A DNA stretch of 64,000 bases from Marinovum sp. (GTDB taxonomy: Bacteria > Pseudomonadota > Alphaproteobacteria > Rhodobacterales > Rhodobacteraceae), in contig JAKVBH010000018.1 of NCBI GenBank assembly GCA_022447495.1, positions 1 through 64,000 of the forward strand, written 5' to 3'. The position numbers and the translations under genes were made by a program. The notes beneath the pieces are model-generated. The model was not told the DNA's origin and made no database searches. It saw only the letters and a list, made by a program, of their open reading frames with translations. Below, piece by piece: positions 8,009 through 17,062 of the stretch; position 1 is the first letter of the stretch, and every line of letters begins with the position of its first letter.

Positions 8009-8706
8009 CCGAGCCCGACGCCCACCTACTCATTGTTGACGATGATGAACGCATCCGTGTGCTGTTGCAAAAGTTCCTGATCCGCAATGGGTTCTTGGTG
8101 AGTGCTGCGCGTGATGCCGCCCATGCAAGGCGTATTCTTTCGGGCCTCGATTTTGATCTCATTGTTCTTGATGTGATGATGCCCGGTGAAGACGGCGTGA
8201 CGCTCACCCGTGATCTGCGCCAGAAAATCCAAACGCCGATCCTCTTGCTCACCGCCAAGGGCGAAACTGAAGATCGGATCGCGGGGTTGGAAGCCGGCGC
8301 AGATGATTACCTCGTCAAACCCTTTGAGCCCAAAGAGCTGCTCCTACGGATCAATGCGATCTTGCGGCGGATGCCAGATGCGGGCGAGGCGGACACCAGC
8401 CCGAAATTCCTGTCGCTCGGCCCAGTGCGGTACGATTGTGAAACCGGCGAGATGTGGCGCGGCGAGGATATGGTTCGTCTAACTGCCACTGAAAACCAAC
8501 TGATGCGCATTTTCTCCTCAACGCCTGGAGAAGCAGTGTCTCGGTCTGAGTTGGTCGAACGGCTGGGCCGCGACAAAGGCCAGGCGCAGGAACGCGCGGT
8601 GGATGTTCAAATTACCCGACTGCGCAAGAAGATCGAGAGCGACCCAAAGCAGCCGCGTTATCTTCAGACTGTTCGGGGCGCAGGCTACATGTTGGCACCG
8701 GAGTAG
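8005..8706 (+). CDS. petR: OmpR-family response regulator (PetR-like)
   Basis: 233-residue two-component response regulator. Receiver domain (residues about 8-122) has the acidic pair DDDE, the phospho-acceptor Asp in LIVLDVMMPGEDG and the conserved Lys in DDYLVKPFEPKEL. The C-terminal winged helix (about 135-230) ends with RAVDVQITRLRKKIE and LQTVRGAGYML, diagnostic for the OmpR/PhoB group. It is translationally coupled to petP. No sensor kinase is encoded nearby, consistent with the orphan petR arrangement known in Rhodobacter. The assignment to PetR rests on family plus the petP neighbour. Confidence 0.82.
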   Translation: MTEPDAHLLIVDDDERIRVLLQKFLIRNGFLVSAARDAAHARRILSGLDFDLIVLDVMMPGEDGVTLTRDLRQKIQTPILLLTAKGETEDRIAGLEAGADDYLVKPFEPKELLLRINAILRRMPDAGEADTSPKFLSLGPVRYDCETGEMWRGEDMVRLTATENQLMRIFSSTPGEAVSRSELVERLGRDKGQAQERAVDVQITRLRKKIESDPKQPRYLQTVRGAGYMLAPE

Positions 8707-8939
8707 GCGCATCCGCAATCACATTTGGAGTTCATTGGCAAGATGAAGGGACCGGTTCGTCCTTTGCAAATTGCCTTGCTCGCGGCAGTGGGGTGGGTCA
8801 CGCAAGGGGCAAAAGGGTACTAAAGCATGTCGCGCATAGGTGGGAACCGGTTTTGTACGTTTCCACATGTGACATCACAAGGTTAGAGCGCGCGATCGGA
8901 TTTGATATGCCGCGCTCTCAGTAAGGGAGGAAATGACCC

Positions 8940-9869
8940 ATGTCGAAAACACTGGTTCTGACCCATGAAGCCTGTTTGGGACACGTGACACCAGAGGGCC
9001 ACCCTGAGCAGGTGGCGCGGCTGGATCACATTCTGCATGCGTTTCGGGCGGCGGATATCGCCACCAAGACGGCGCCGGAGGGAGATGTGGAGGATGTCTT
9101 GCTGGTGCATCCACAATCCCATGTTGAGGCGCTTGAAGCGGCCTTGCCCCATAAAAGTTTCCATCAAATCGATGGGGACACCTGGATGTCACCCGGATCC
9201 CTGACCGCCGCTTGGCGTGGGGTCGGTGCGGCCCGTGAGGCCGTGGATCGGGTGATGACTGGTGACGCGCAAAACGCCTTCTGTGCCATTCGCCCTCCAG
9301 GGCACCATGCCGAACAGACAACGCCCATGGGATTTTGCCTTTTTGGCAATGCCGCGATTGCCGCCAAACATGCGTTGGAGCGTCATGGCTTGTCTCGTGT
9401 AGCGATTGTGGATTTTGACGTGCACCATGGCAATGGCACCCAAGCGCTTTTGTGGGACGAGCCCCGCGCCTTGGTTGTCACTTCGCAACAAATGCCCCTT
9501 TGGCCAGGCACGGGTGAAGCCTCGGAGGCAGGGGCCCATGGCAACGTGCTCAATGTGCCTTTGCCGCCTGGCAGTGACGGTGCGGTGATGCGTGCTGCGT
9601 ATAAGGCGCAAGTTTTCCCCCGACTGAAAGCCTTTGTGCCTGAGTTTATTGTCATCTCGGCAGGCTTTGATGCCCATTCAGACGACCCGCTTGCGCAACT
9701 AAATTGGGTCGAAGAGGATTTCGTTTGGCTCACGCGGGAGCTCTGTGCTTTGGCGAATGAGATGTGCGCAGGCCGGGTGGTGTCTTTGCTTGAGGGCGGC
9801 TATGACTTGGCGGCCTTGGCCCGGTCGGTCACGGCTCATGTGCAAGCGCTTCAGGAGGCGGCCGAATGA
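8940..9869 (+). CDS. Histone deacetylase / acetylpolyamine amidohydrolase family protein
   Basis: 309-residue zinc-dependent deacetylase-like enzyme, cytoplasmic. Conserved catalytic features are the RPPGHHAE histidine pair, zinc ligands in VDFDVHHGNGTQ (Asp and His) and the second Asp in SAGFDAHSDDPL, plus the C-terminal LEGGYDL. Bacterial members hydrolyse acetylated polyamines, acetoin-related or other small acyl-amides; the true substrate cannot be read here. The stop overlaps xseB (ATGA), so it is first gene of the deacetylase-xseB-ispA-dxs operon, an arrangement I regard as typical of Rhodobacterales. The start is ATG 8940 following GGGAGGAAATGACCC, a strong ribosome site. Confidence 0.88.
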   Translation: MSKTLVLTHEACLGHVTPEGHPEQVARLDHILHAFRAADIATKTAPEGDVEDVLLVHPQSHVEALEAALPHKSFHQIDGDTWMSPGSLTAAWRGVGAAREAVDRVMTGDAQNAFCAIRPPGHHAEQTTPMGFCLFGNAAIAAKHALERHGLSRVAIVDFDVHHGNGTQALLWDEPRALVVTSQQMPLWPGTGEASEAGAHGNVLNVPLPPGSDGAVMRAAYKAQVFPRLKAFVPEFIVISAGFDAHSDDPLAQLNWVEEDFVWLTRELCALANEMCAGRVVSLLEGGYDLAALARSVTAHVQALQEAAE

Positions 9870-10108
9870 GTGAGAATGAGATCGAAAACCTCAGCTTTGA
9901 AGAAGCAATGCGCGAGTTGGAAGCAGTTGTGGGTCAACTGGAACGTGGGGACGTGCCGCTCGACCAATCGATTGCGCTCTATGAACGCGGAGCCAAACTC
10001 AAGGCCCGTTGTGAGGCGAAGCTGAAAGAAGCTGAGGAAAAAGTCGCGTCGATCACGCTCGACGGATCAGGGCAGCCCACGGGGACAACCCCGGTGAAAG
10101 ACCTCTAA
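9866..10108 (+). CDS. xseB: Exodeoxyribonuclease VII small subunit
   Basis: 80-residue small subunit of exonuclease VII, which degrades single-stranded DNA together with the XseA large subunit (not in this window). The protein shows the characteristic LSFEEAMRELEAVVGQLERGDVPLDQSIALYERG helical hairpin (quoted in parts: FEEAMRELE, LERGDVPLDQS, YERGAKL). Coupled to the deacetylase by a 4-bp overlap and followed 1 bp later by ispA, the usual neighbour of xseB. Length and motif match the family exactly. Confidence 0.95.
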   Translation: MSENEIENLSFEEAMRELEAVVGQLERGDVPLDQSIALYERGAKLKARCEAKLKEAEEKVASITLDGSGQPTGTTPVKDL

Positions 10109-10109
10109 G

Positions 10110-10982
10110 ATGTCGTTTCGCGCCGCGCTCAAGACCTGCGCCGCCGAGGTCGATGCCCATCTGATTGCCCAGATCAGGACCCACGACCCGATCCCGGTGG
10201 TCGAGGCGATGGCATATGCTGTGGCTGGGGGCAAAGGGCTGCGCGGCTACCTCGTGATGGAAAGTGCTCGCATTCATGGTGTCGATCCAAACCGTGCACT
10301 CTGGTCTGCGGCTGCGATCGAGGCCATCCACGCCTATAGCCTCGTGCATGATGACATGCCCTGCATGGATGACGATGATCTGCGCCGGGGCCACCCCACG
10401 GTGCATATCAAATGGAATGAGACGACGGCGGTTTTGACTGGGGATGCCTTGCAAAGCCTCGGCTTTGAACTGGTGACCGATCCTCGGTGTCACGAAAACG
10501 CGCAGGTGCGCGCCGAATTGGCTCTGACCCTGGCCCGGGCTTCTGGCGCGCGGGGTATGGTCTTGGGTCAGGCGTTGGACATTGCCGCCGAGTCGGCCGC
10601 GTCACAGCTCACTTTGGAAGAAATCACGGCATTGCAAGCGGGCAAAACAGGCGCGCTGATCTCTTGGTCGGCCCAAGCTGGAGCAATCATGGGCCAAGCT
10701 GAGACAGCGCCCTTGAGCGCCTATGCAGATGCCTTGGGCCTGGCGTTTCAAATCGCTGATGACATCCTCGACGTCGAGGGCGACGCGGAGGTTGCAGGCA
10801 AACGTCTTCAGAAAGATGCCGACGCTGGTAAAGCGACCTTTGTCTCGCTCCTCGGCCTTGAGCCGGCACGTGCACGCGCCGCTGAACTCGTGGACGAGGC
10901 GATCTCTGCACTTTCAGTCTATGGTGACAGCGCAGACGAGCTCCGCGCGGCTGCGCGATTTGTGATCTCGCGCGACACTTGA
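10110..10982 (+). CDS. ispA: Farnesyl/geranyl diphosphate synthase
   Basis: 290-residue trans-prenyltransferase that elongates dimethylallyl diphosphate with isopentenyl diphosphate to C10/C15 products in the cytoplasm. The first Asp-rich motif is [14 protein letters not shown] and the second is [17 protein letters not shown] near residue 35-42 and KAGKTGALI-like [12 protein letters not shown] complete the signature. Length fits IspA (about 290-300). It sits between xseB and dxs, the standard isoprenoid gene order, and would supply quinone, carotenoid or bactoprenol precursors, the last relevant to glycan assembly encoded downstream. Confidence 0.93.
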   Translation: MSFRAALKTCAAEVDAHLIAQIRTHDPIPVVEAMAYAVAGGKGLRGYLVMESARIHGVDPNRALWSAAAIEAIHAYSLVHDDMPCMDDDDLRRGHPTVHIKWNETTAVLTGDALQSLGFELVTDPRCHENAQVRAELALTLARASGARGMVLGQALDIAAESAASQLTLEEITALQAGKTGALISWSAQAGAIMGQAETAPLSAYADALGLAFQIADDILDVEGDAEVAGKRLQKDADAGKATFVSLLGLEPARARAAELVDEAISALSVYGDSADELRAAARFVISRDT

Positions 10983-10989
10983 GAGCCCG

Positions 10990-12783
10990 ATGACCGATCG
11001 CCCTCACACACCACTTTTGGATTGCGTCGAGACGCCTGCCGATCTCAAAAGTCTTTCCGATGCTGAGCTTGCGCAGCTTGCCGAAGAAGTTCGAGAAGAG
11101 ACCATCTCCGTTGTGTCCGAAACCGGCGGCCATCTTGGTGCGGGCCTGGGAGTGATTGAACTCACCACGGCACTCCATGCGATTTGGGACACCCCGCACG
11201 ACAAGATTATCTGGGACGTCTCGCACCAATGCTATCCGCACAAAATCCTCACCGGACGGCGGGACCGCATCCGCACATTGCGCCAAAAGGATGGGCTAAG
11301 CGGTTTCACCAAACGCGCCGAGAGTGACTACGACCCTTTCGGCGCCGCCCATAGCTCGACCTCGATTTCTGCCGCTTTGGGCTTTGCCATGGCGCGGGAG
11401 TTGGGACAGGATGTAGGCGATACAATTGCGGTCATTGGTGATGGAGCTATGAGCGCAGGCATGGCATTTGAGGCGCTCAACAACGCCGGGCACTTGGGAA
11501 AACGGCTCATAGTGATCCTCAACGACAATGCAATGTCGATTGCGCGACCGACGGGCGCCTTGTCCTCCTATCTGGCCGAGATGGCCGAAGCAGACGCCGG
11601 CGGCCGGCTTTTCGAAGACCTCGGCTTCAACACCATCGGTCCCATTGATGGCCATGATATGTGCGCTCTTCTCACTGTTCTCCGAGAGGTCAAGGCAAAC
11701 GCCACTGGCCCCACCCTCATCCACGTCGTCACCCAAAAAGGCAAAGGGTATCCTCCAGCAGAGCACAGCGCCGATCGCGGCCATGCGCGCGACAAGTTCG
11801 ATGTGGCCACCGGCAAGCAAAAGAAGGCCCTGCCAAACGCGCCCACTTATACCAAGGTCTTTGCCAAAGCGCTCCTGCAAGAGGCCGCCTTGGACTCGCG
11901 CATCTGTGCGATCACGGCGGCCATGCCCGATGGCACTGGGCTCGACCTCTTCGGCGAGCAGCATCCCGAACGCACCTTTGACGTAGGCATTGCCGAGCAG
12001 CACGGTGTAACTTTCTCGGCGGGCCTCGCCGCGGGCGGAATGCGGCCGTTTTGCGCAATCTATTCAACCTTTTTGCAACGCGGCTACGACCAAGTTGTAC
12101 ATGACGTGGCGATCCAAAATCTGCCTGTACGCTTTGCCATCGACCGCGCGGGGCTCGTGGGTGCCGATGGCGCAACCCATGCCGGAAGCTTTGACATCGC
12201 CTACCTCGCCAATCTACCTGGGTTCGTGGTGATGGCGCCGGCCGATGAGGCCGAGCTTATGCATATGGTCGCCACGGCGGCGCGCTTTGACGATGGCCCA
12301 ATCGCGCTGCGCTATCCACGGGGTGAAGGCGTCGGTGTTGATCTACCAGCGCGGGGTGAACCGCTTGAGATTGGCAAGGGCCGCCTCATGCGTGACGGCA
12401 AAGACGTGGCGATCTTGAGCCTCGGTCCTCGGCTTGCAGAAGTACAAAAGGCAGCCGATGCGCTGAAATCCAGATTTGTGACACCCACAATCGTCGATGC
12501 TCGCTTTGCCAAACCGCTTGATCGGGACCTCATTCTCAAACTGGTCCAAGACCATTCGATTTTGATCACCATCGAAGAGGGCGCCGTGGGTGGATTTGGC
12601 TCACATGTGCAGCAACTTTTGGCCGAAGAATGCGCGTTTGATGACGGTCTTATCTTCCGCTCAATGGTGCTGCCCGACAACTTCATCGATCAATCGAATC
12701 CCAAAGACATGTACGCCACCGCTGGCCTTAACGCCGAGCATATCGAGGCCAAAGTCCTCAGTCTTTTGGCAAAGATAGCCTAG
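10990..12783 (+). CDS. dxs: 1-deoxy-D-xylulose-5-phosphate synthase with shortened internal linker
   Basis: Thiamine-diphosphate enzyme condensing pyruvate and glyceraldehyde 3-phosphate, first step of the MEP isoprenoid pathway. 597 residues against about 640 in relatives. Visible signatures are the His of [13 protein letters not shown], the ThDP motif [21 protein letters not shown], the transketolase centre with the conserved Glu of [13 protein letters not shown], and [15 protein letters not shown]. The missing length is confined to the region after [13 protein letters not shown], where about 45 residues present in standard Dxs are absent before GRLFEDLGF; also APPVG-type sequence there reads ARPTG. 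The frame is intact, so this is a genuine short form rather than a frameshift. Confidence 0.9.
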   Translation: MTDRPHTPLLDCVETPADLKSLSDAELAQLAEEVREETISVVSETGGHLGAGLGVIELTTALHAIWDTPHDKIIWDVSHQCYPHKILTGRRDRIRTLRQKDGLSGFTKRAESDYDPFGAAHSSTSISAALGFAMARELGQDVGDTIAVIGDGAMSAGMAFEALNNAGHLGKRLIVILNDNAMSIARPTGALSSYLAEMAEADAGGRLFEDLGFNTIGPIDGHDMCALLTVLREVKANATGPTLIHVVTQKGKGYPPAEHSADRGHARDKFDVATGKQKKALPNAPTYTKVFAKALLQEAALDSRICAITAAMPDGTGLDLFGEQHPERTFDVGIAEQHGVTFSAGLAAGGMRPFCAIYSTFLQRGYDQVVHDVAIQNLPVRFAIDRAGLVGADGATHAGSFDIAYLANLPGFVVMAPADEAELMHMVATAARFDDGPIALRYPRGEGVGVDLPARGEPLEIGKGRLMRDGKDVAILSLGPRLAEVQKAADALKSRFVTPTIVDARFAKPLDRDLILKLVQDHSILITIEEGAVGGFGSHVQQLLAEECAFDDGLIFRSMVLPDNFIDQSNPKDMYATAGLNAEHIEAKVLSLLAKIA

Positions 12784-12784
12784 C

Positions 12785-12830
12785 ATCTTCTGGCTCTAAA
12801 TATCTCGGGGGTGTGGGGGCTGGCCCCCAC
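12785..12830. repeat. Intergenic repeat/hairpin element between convergent genes (copy B)
   Basis: On the minus strand this reads GTGGGGGC-CA-GCCCCCAC (12813-12830), then CCCCCGAGATATTT and GAGCCAGAAGAT (down to 12785). It matches the layout of the element at 6304-6361. It starts 2 bp after the dxs stop and overlaps the last codons of the convergent wecG-like gene, whose stop is at 12796-12798. A terminator function for both genes is likely. Confidence 0.6.
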
Positions 12831-13578
12831 TGCGACGTTGCCGCAGGGCCGCAACCAAATGGCGTGGTAAAATCCCAAAACACTGCGCATACCGCCAAAA
12901 GAGACGCCCCGGATTGCTCAACATCCGCCAGAGCCATTCCAGCGCCAATTTGCGGACCCATACAGGCGCGCGTGTCTGAGTGCCCGCGAGAAAATCGAGC
13001 CCAGCGCCGATTGACGCAAAGCCCATGTGGGGCACCACTTCGCGCCCACGCGCGGCAAGGCATTCCTGCTTTGGGGCGCCCAGAGCCAAAAAGACCAACC
13101 GTGCTCCGGCAACATCAAGCTCTGCAAAAATCTCATCTGCCCCGTCGCTCACGGGATCAAATCCCATGGCTGGCGCGATCTTGGCCACAATCGAAAGCCC
13201 TGGAATCTCAGCTTCCAGAACCACAGCCGCTTTTGCAAGAGCCACCTCGGTCGTTCCGACAAGACCTACATCGATTCCAGACGCAGCAGCCCTCTGAGCC
13301 AGTGGGACAATAAGTTCAGACCCCGGCACAAGCTCTACCGGCGTCCCCGCAAGCCGCGACAGCCAGACAATCGGATTGCCATCGGCCACAACAAGATCCT
13401 GTGCCGCATAAGCGCGTTGAAACACATCCGATTGAGAAAGCTTTACTAAATGATCAAGGTTGAGCGTCGCAACAGCAAACCCGTCACCCGCAGAGAAGCG
13501 CCGGGTGACTTCCTGCAGTAAGAGTGCTTGGGACGGAATGTTCACCTGCAGCGTATATTCTCCAACACCGAATCGCAT
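12796..13578 (-). CDS. WecG/TagA/CpsF-family glycosyltransferase
   Basis: 260-residue GT26 enzyme. Family members transfer N-acetylmannosamine, its uronic acid or glucose onto a lipid-linked sugar during surface polysaccharide synthesis at the cytoplasmic face. Motifs: VATLNLDHLVKL, DLVVADGNPIVWLSRL, the nucleotide/lipid site LALGAPKQE, GAGLDFLAGTQTRAPVWVRK and the C-terminal amphipathic EWLWRMLSNPGRLFWRY. Start at 13578 is fixed by GGAGG 7 nt upstream; the longer frame to 13941 lacks family similarity. The last residues (GGQPPHPRDI) are encoded within repeat element B. It diverges from the glycan operon at 13840, suggesting a shared pathway. Confidence 0.87.
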   Translation of the reverse strand: MRFGVGEYTLQVNIPSQALLLQEVTRRFSAGDGFAVATLNLDHLVKLSQSDVFQRAYAAQDLVVADGNPIVWLSRLAGTPVELVPGSELIVPLAQRAAASGIDVGLVGTTEVALAKAAVVLEAEIPGLSIVAKIAPAMGFDPVSDGADEIFAELDVAGARLVFLALGAPKQECLAARGREVVPHMGFASIGAGLDFLAGTQTRAPVWVRKLALEWLWRMLSNPGRLFWRYAQCFGILPRHLVAALRQRRSGGQPPHPRDI

Positions 13579-13679
13579 CAATGAACCTCCGGCGCCAAGA
13601 ATGACAAGGAACTCATGAAGAAACACCTCCCTCAAACTTTGCACAACGCTGGTGTGATCTTTGGGGGACAGATAGACGC

Positions 13680-13737
13680 TGAGGTGCGATAACACCTCAA
13701 TAGCCGCGAGAACGGAGATTTGGTCGAAATCTTGACA
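13680..13737 (+). promoter_or_regulatory. Dyad and -35-like element upstream of the glycan operon
   Basis: A perfect inverted repeat TGAGGTG-CGATAA-CACCTCA (13680-13699) is followed by TTGACA at 13732-13737, a consensus -35. The corresponding -10 (around 13755-13760, AGAACT) is poor. It lies in the 261-bp divergent region between the WecG-like gene and the operon starting at 13840 and could be an operator or hairpin controlling either unit. Confidence 0.4.
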
Positions 13738-13839
13738 AATTTTCCTGATGAAACAGAACTGAGTAAGGGAGCAGACCCGTGCCAGTGAAGGTTCGTTTGA
13801 ACGTAATGCCTTCGGCAGCCCAGCAATGCGGGGTGTGCC

Positions 13840-14961
13840 ATGGGTAAGCTTGCCCTGATCGGCGCGGGTTTTGTGGCCGACCTCTACATGCGGTCCTTCG
13901 CGCTTTACCCCAAAATCGAGATCGTCGCCGTTTGGGACCATAACCCAGAGCGGTTACATGCATTTTGCGCCCATTGGTCGCTGCCTGTTGCAACTTCATT
14001 GGCCGATGCGTTGGCCAAGCTCCCAACGGGTGGGGTGGTGTTGAACCTCACCAATCCGGGAAGCCACTATGACGTAAGCCATGCCGCGTTGGCGGCAGGT
14101 CACCATGTTTATTCCGAAAAGCCCTTGGCCATGGATATGGACCACGCTCGCGCCTTGCATGCTAAGGCTCAGGCGTCGGGTCTCCTGCTTGCGTCTGCCC
14201 CCTGCTCAATGCTCGGCGAAGCGGCCCAAACACTCATCCACGCGATCCGCACCGAGGTGTGTGGTACGCCCCGTCTGGTCTATGCCGAACTTGACGACGG
14301 TTTCGTGCCACAAGCGGCCTATCGCGACTGGATCTCAGACAGCGGGGCCCTCTGGCCTGCGCGCGACGAATTTCAAGTGGGCTGCACTCTTGAACACGCA
14401 GGCTACTACCTCACTTGGCTCATCGGCGCCTTTGGCCCGATTGCCAAAGTGGCCGCTGCCTCGGCCTCAGTCATCCCTGGGAAAGAGGGCGACACACACA
14501 CGCCCGACGTCTCCATCGCAACGCTGTTTTTCGAAAATGGCATGGTTGCACGGCTCACGTGTTCCATAGTGGCCCCCCATGATCATCAGATCAGGGTGAT
14601 CGGCGACGCAGGTGTGCTGCATATGAAAAAAGCATGGGACAATGCGGCACCGCTCAAATTCCATCGCCGCATGTCGATCCGTCGCCGTCTTGTGGAGCAT
14701 CCCATTGGGCGTCGTATCCGGCTCAAAGCGCCGACACATCCCAAAGTGAAGCGCTGGGGCGCTGCGGCCATGAATTTCGCACTGGGGCCGGTTGAGATGC
14801 TGGGCGCCATTGCTGAAAATCGACCCTGCCGTTTGTCTTCGGACGTCGCTTTGCACCTAAACGAAGTCACCCTCGCCATCCAATCCGCAGGCGACAGCGC
14901 GGGCGTGCAAGAGATGACAACGCGCTGCGAAAGACCGGAGCCGATGCCATGGGCACGATGA
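13840..14961 (+). CDS. Gfo/Idh/MocA-family sugar oxidoreductase
   Basis: 373-residue NAD(P)-dependent oxidoreductase. The Rossmann start LALIGAGFVADLYMRSF (residues 4-20), the catalytic lysine in YSEKPLAMD and the C-terminal alpha/beta domain with DGFVPQAAYRDWISDSG support the family. Such enzymes oxidise or reduce sugars or nucleotide sugars, for example at C3 of UDP-GlcNAc-type uronates. It is the first gene of a run of five overlapping or closely spaced genes (13840-20139); its last 13 bp overlap the epimerase start. The substrate is not readable. Confidence 0.82.
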   Translation: MGKLALIGAGFVADLYMRSFALYPKIEIVAVWDHNPERLHAFCAHWSLPVATSLADALAKLPTGGVVLNLTNPGSHYDVSHAALAAGHHVYSEKPLAMDMDHARALHAKAQASGLLLASAPCSMLGEAAQTLIHAIRTEVCGTPRLVYAELDDGFVPQAAYRDWISDSGALWPARDEFQVGCTLEHAGYYLTWLIGAFGPIAKVAAASASVIPGKEGDTHTPDVSIATLFFENGMVARLTCSIVAPHDHQIRVIGDAGVLHMKKAWDNAAPLKFHRRMSIRRRLVEHPIGRRIRLKAPTHPKVKRWGAAAMNFALGPVEMLGAIAENRPCRLSSDVALHLNEVTLAIQSAGDSAGVQEMTTRCERPEPMPWAR

Positions 14962-15860
14962 CGCTTCTCGTCACCGGGGCCAGCGGGTTCATTGGCCAAG
15001 CGGTTGTGCAAAAAGCACGCAGGGCGGGCCACGCCGTGATCGCCTTGGTGCGCAGTGCGACCTCTGGCCTTGCGGAATGGGCGCTGGATGAGGGGATCGA
15101 ACGGATGAGTTGTGATCTCGCCTCTCCGAACGCTGCGCTACTGGATGCCCTTGAACGGGCGGACTGCGTGATCCACTGTGCGGCCTCCATGACCGGCAAC
15201 ACCGCAGCGCATGCTCATGACACCAACGCCGCCACCCGGGCGTTGCTTGAGGCGATGCCGGAATCAAGCAAGCTAGTGCATCTCAGCACAATCGCGGTAT
15301 TTGACTTTGCTGCGCTGCCCGACCGGGCCACATTGAATGAGGCAAGCCCGCTTGAACGCGCTCCAGAAGGCCGCGATGCTTATGCCGCGAGCAAACTGGC
15401 GCAAGAGCACACGGTGTACACGATGGCTTTGGCCAAGGATTTCGATCTGACGATTTTGCGTCCGGGAATTGTGTTTGGCCCCGGACGACTTTGGCATGCG
15501 CATTTGGGGCGGATCGTTGGGCCGTTTCTACTTTATGCCGGTCAAGACGGGGAAATGCCCGTGGCCCATGTGTCGTTGACCGCCCGCGCGATCCTTGCCG
15601 CAGCGGAACGCCCCGCCAACGATCCCATCTTGATCCTCGACGATGATCGACCAAGTGTGACCACCTACCTCGCTGGGCTTCGCAAGAAACCGTTGCTGCG
15701 CATTGCGCTTCCCCCGATCCTTTGGGAACGGTTGTTGACACCCCAAACGGCGGCGGCGCGGTTTAAACCGCTCCTGTTCGACAACAGCCGCATGAATCGG
15801 GTTCTTGGCGTCACCCAAGAGGCCTCGTTTGAGGAACTGATGCGGGAGGCACAAGCATGA
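14949..15860 (+). CDS. NAD-dependent epimerase/dehydratase (extended SDR)
   Basis: 303-residue extended short-chain dehydrogenase acting probably on a nucleotide sugar. The nucleotide-binding motif TGASGFIGQAVVQ is at residues about 9-21, the downstream DCVIHCAASMTG is typical, and the catalytic YAASKLAQEH holds the Tyr-x-x-x-Lys. An alternative start at 14958 (MTLLVTG) would remove only three residues. It overlaps its neighbours on both sides (13 bp and 4 bp), so it is translationally coupled within the glycan operon. The reaction (epimerisation, dehydration or reduction) cannot be distinguished by eye. Confidence 0.82.
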   Translation: MGTMTLLVTGASGFIGQAVVQKARRAGHAVIALVRSATSGLAEWALDEGIERMSCDLASPNAALLDALERADCVIHCAASMTGNTAAHAHDTNAATRALLEAMPESSKLVHLSTIAVFDFAALPDRATLNEASPLERAPEGRDAYAASKLAQEHTVYTMALAKDFDLTILRPGIVFGPGRLWHAHLGRIVGPFLLYAGQDGEMPVAHVSLTARAILAAAERPANDPILILDDDRPSVTTYLAGLRKKPLLRIALPPILWERLLTPQTAAARFKPLLFDNSRMNRVLGVTQEASFEELMREAQA

Positions 15861-17062
15861 GCCAACGTATCGCCTATATCACTGGCGAATACCCCCGCGC
15901 CACCGACACGTTTATCCAACGCGAGGTCGCAGCGTTACGCGGGTTAGGTATGACTGTGATGACCTACTCCGTGCGGCGCACCGGCCCCGAACACATTGTC
16001 GGCCCCGAACAGGCGCAGGAGCAGGAGCAGACATTCCATATCCTTGAAGCTGCTAAACGGCCAAAGACATTTTTTGCGGCGTTGAAGCGCGCGCTGGGCA
16101 ATCGCCAACGTCTCTGGTCAGCGGTGAAACTTGCGGCACGCACGGCGCCTCCGGGGCTGCGAGGTGCGCTTTATCAGGTGTTCTATTTCGCTGAAGCCTT
16201 GGTCCTAGCTGACGAGATGGCCACGCAAAACGTAACGCACCTTCATAACCACATCGCCAAGTCCTCTTGCACCGTGGCCATGCTGGCCTCTCAACTCTCG
16301 GGCATCCAATTTTCATTCACCTTGCATGGGCCAGATATCTTCTTTGAACCGATGCATTGGCGGCTGGACGAAAAGGTCGCGCAGGCATCGTTTGTGGCCT
16401 GTATCTCGGACTTTTGCCGATCCCAGGCGATGGTTTTTGCTGACCGCGCGCATTGGGACAAGCTCAAGATCGTGCATTGCGGCGTCGATCCATTGCTCTA
16501 TGCCGAAACGCCACCACCAGGCGGTCAAAAACTCCTTTTTGTGGGACGTCTTGCCGCCGTTAAAGGGGTCGCTGTCCTGCTCGAAGCGCTGAAGCCGCTG
16601 ATCCAAGACCACCCTGATGTCCACCTGTCGCTCATAGGTGACGGGCCCGAACGCAACGGCTTGGAAGAGCAGGCCCGCGCGCTTGGCCTCCAAGATCACG
16701 TCACGTTTCTGGGTTATCGCAACCAAGCCGAAGTGGCCGATGCCTTGGCCGAGCATGATCTCTTTGTGCTTCCGAGTTTTGCAGAGGGCGTCCCCGTGGT
16801 GTTGATGGAAGCCATGGCTGCTGGTCGGCCCGTCCTCACCTCGCGCATCGCGGGTGTGCCTGAGTTGGTCGATGATGGCGTGTCGGGCCTTTTGGTCCCC
16901 CCCGGCAACGTTGATGCACTGGGTGCGGCGTTGTTGGAACTTCTGAAAGACTATGATCTGGAAATCATGGGCAGCGCGGGGCGCGCCAAGGTGGTGGCCG
17001 AGTTTGACGTGGCTCGCGAGGCAGAAAAACTCGCCGGACACATTGAGGCCGTGCGTCCATGA
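15857..17062 (+). CDS. Glycosyltransferase family 4 (colanic-acid type)
   Basis: 401-residue retaining GT-B glycosyltransferase, predicted to add a sugar to a lipid-linked glycan intermediate on the inner membrane face. The N-terminal half carries YITGEYPRATDTFIQREVAAL, a hallmark of exopolysaccharide WcaL/WcaC-like enzymes. The C-terminal Rossmann half has FVGRLAAVKGVAVLLEA, a GDGPER turn and the EX7E-type LPSFAEGVPVVLMEAMAAGRPV donor-binding motif. Start overlaps the epimerase stop by 4 bp (ATGA) and its own stop overlaps the following GT2 gene, so it is central in the operon. Donor sugar unknown. Confidence 0.88.
   Translation: MSQRIAYITGEYPRATDTFIQREVAALRGLGMTVMTYSVRRTGPEHIVGPEQAQEQEQTFHILEAAKRPKTFFAALKRALGNRQRLWSAVKLAARTAPPGLRGALYQVFYFAEALVLADEMATQNVTHLHNHIAKSSCTVAMLASQLSGIQFSFTLHGPDIFFEPMHWRLDEKVAQASFVACISDFCRSQAMVFADRAHWDKLKIVHCGVDPLLYAETPPPGGQKLLFVGRLAAVKGVAVLLEALKPLIQDHPDVHLSLIGDGPERNGLEEQARALGLQDHVTFLGYRNQAEVADALAEHDLFVLPSFAEGVPVVLMEAMAAGRPVLTSRIAGVPELVDDGVSGLLVPPGNVDALGAALLELLKDYDLEIMGSAGRAKVVAEFDVAREAEKLAGHIEAVRP

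Noticed and set aside
13579-13941. N-terminal extension of the WecG-like frame up to 13941
   Set aside because: No family similarity in the extra 121 residues, and a strong GGAGG site 7 nt before ATG 13578 fixes the start. The extension also runs through the divergent gene.
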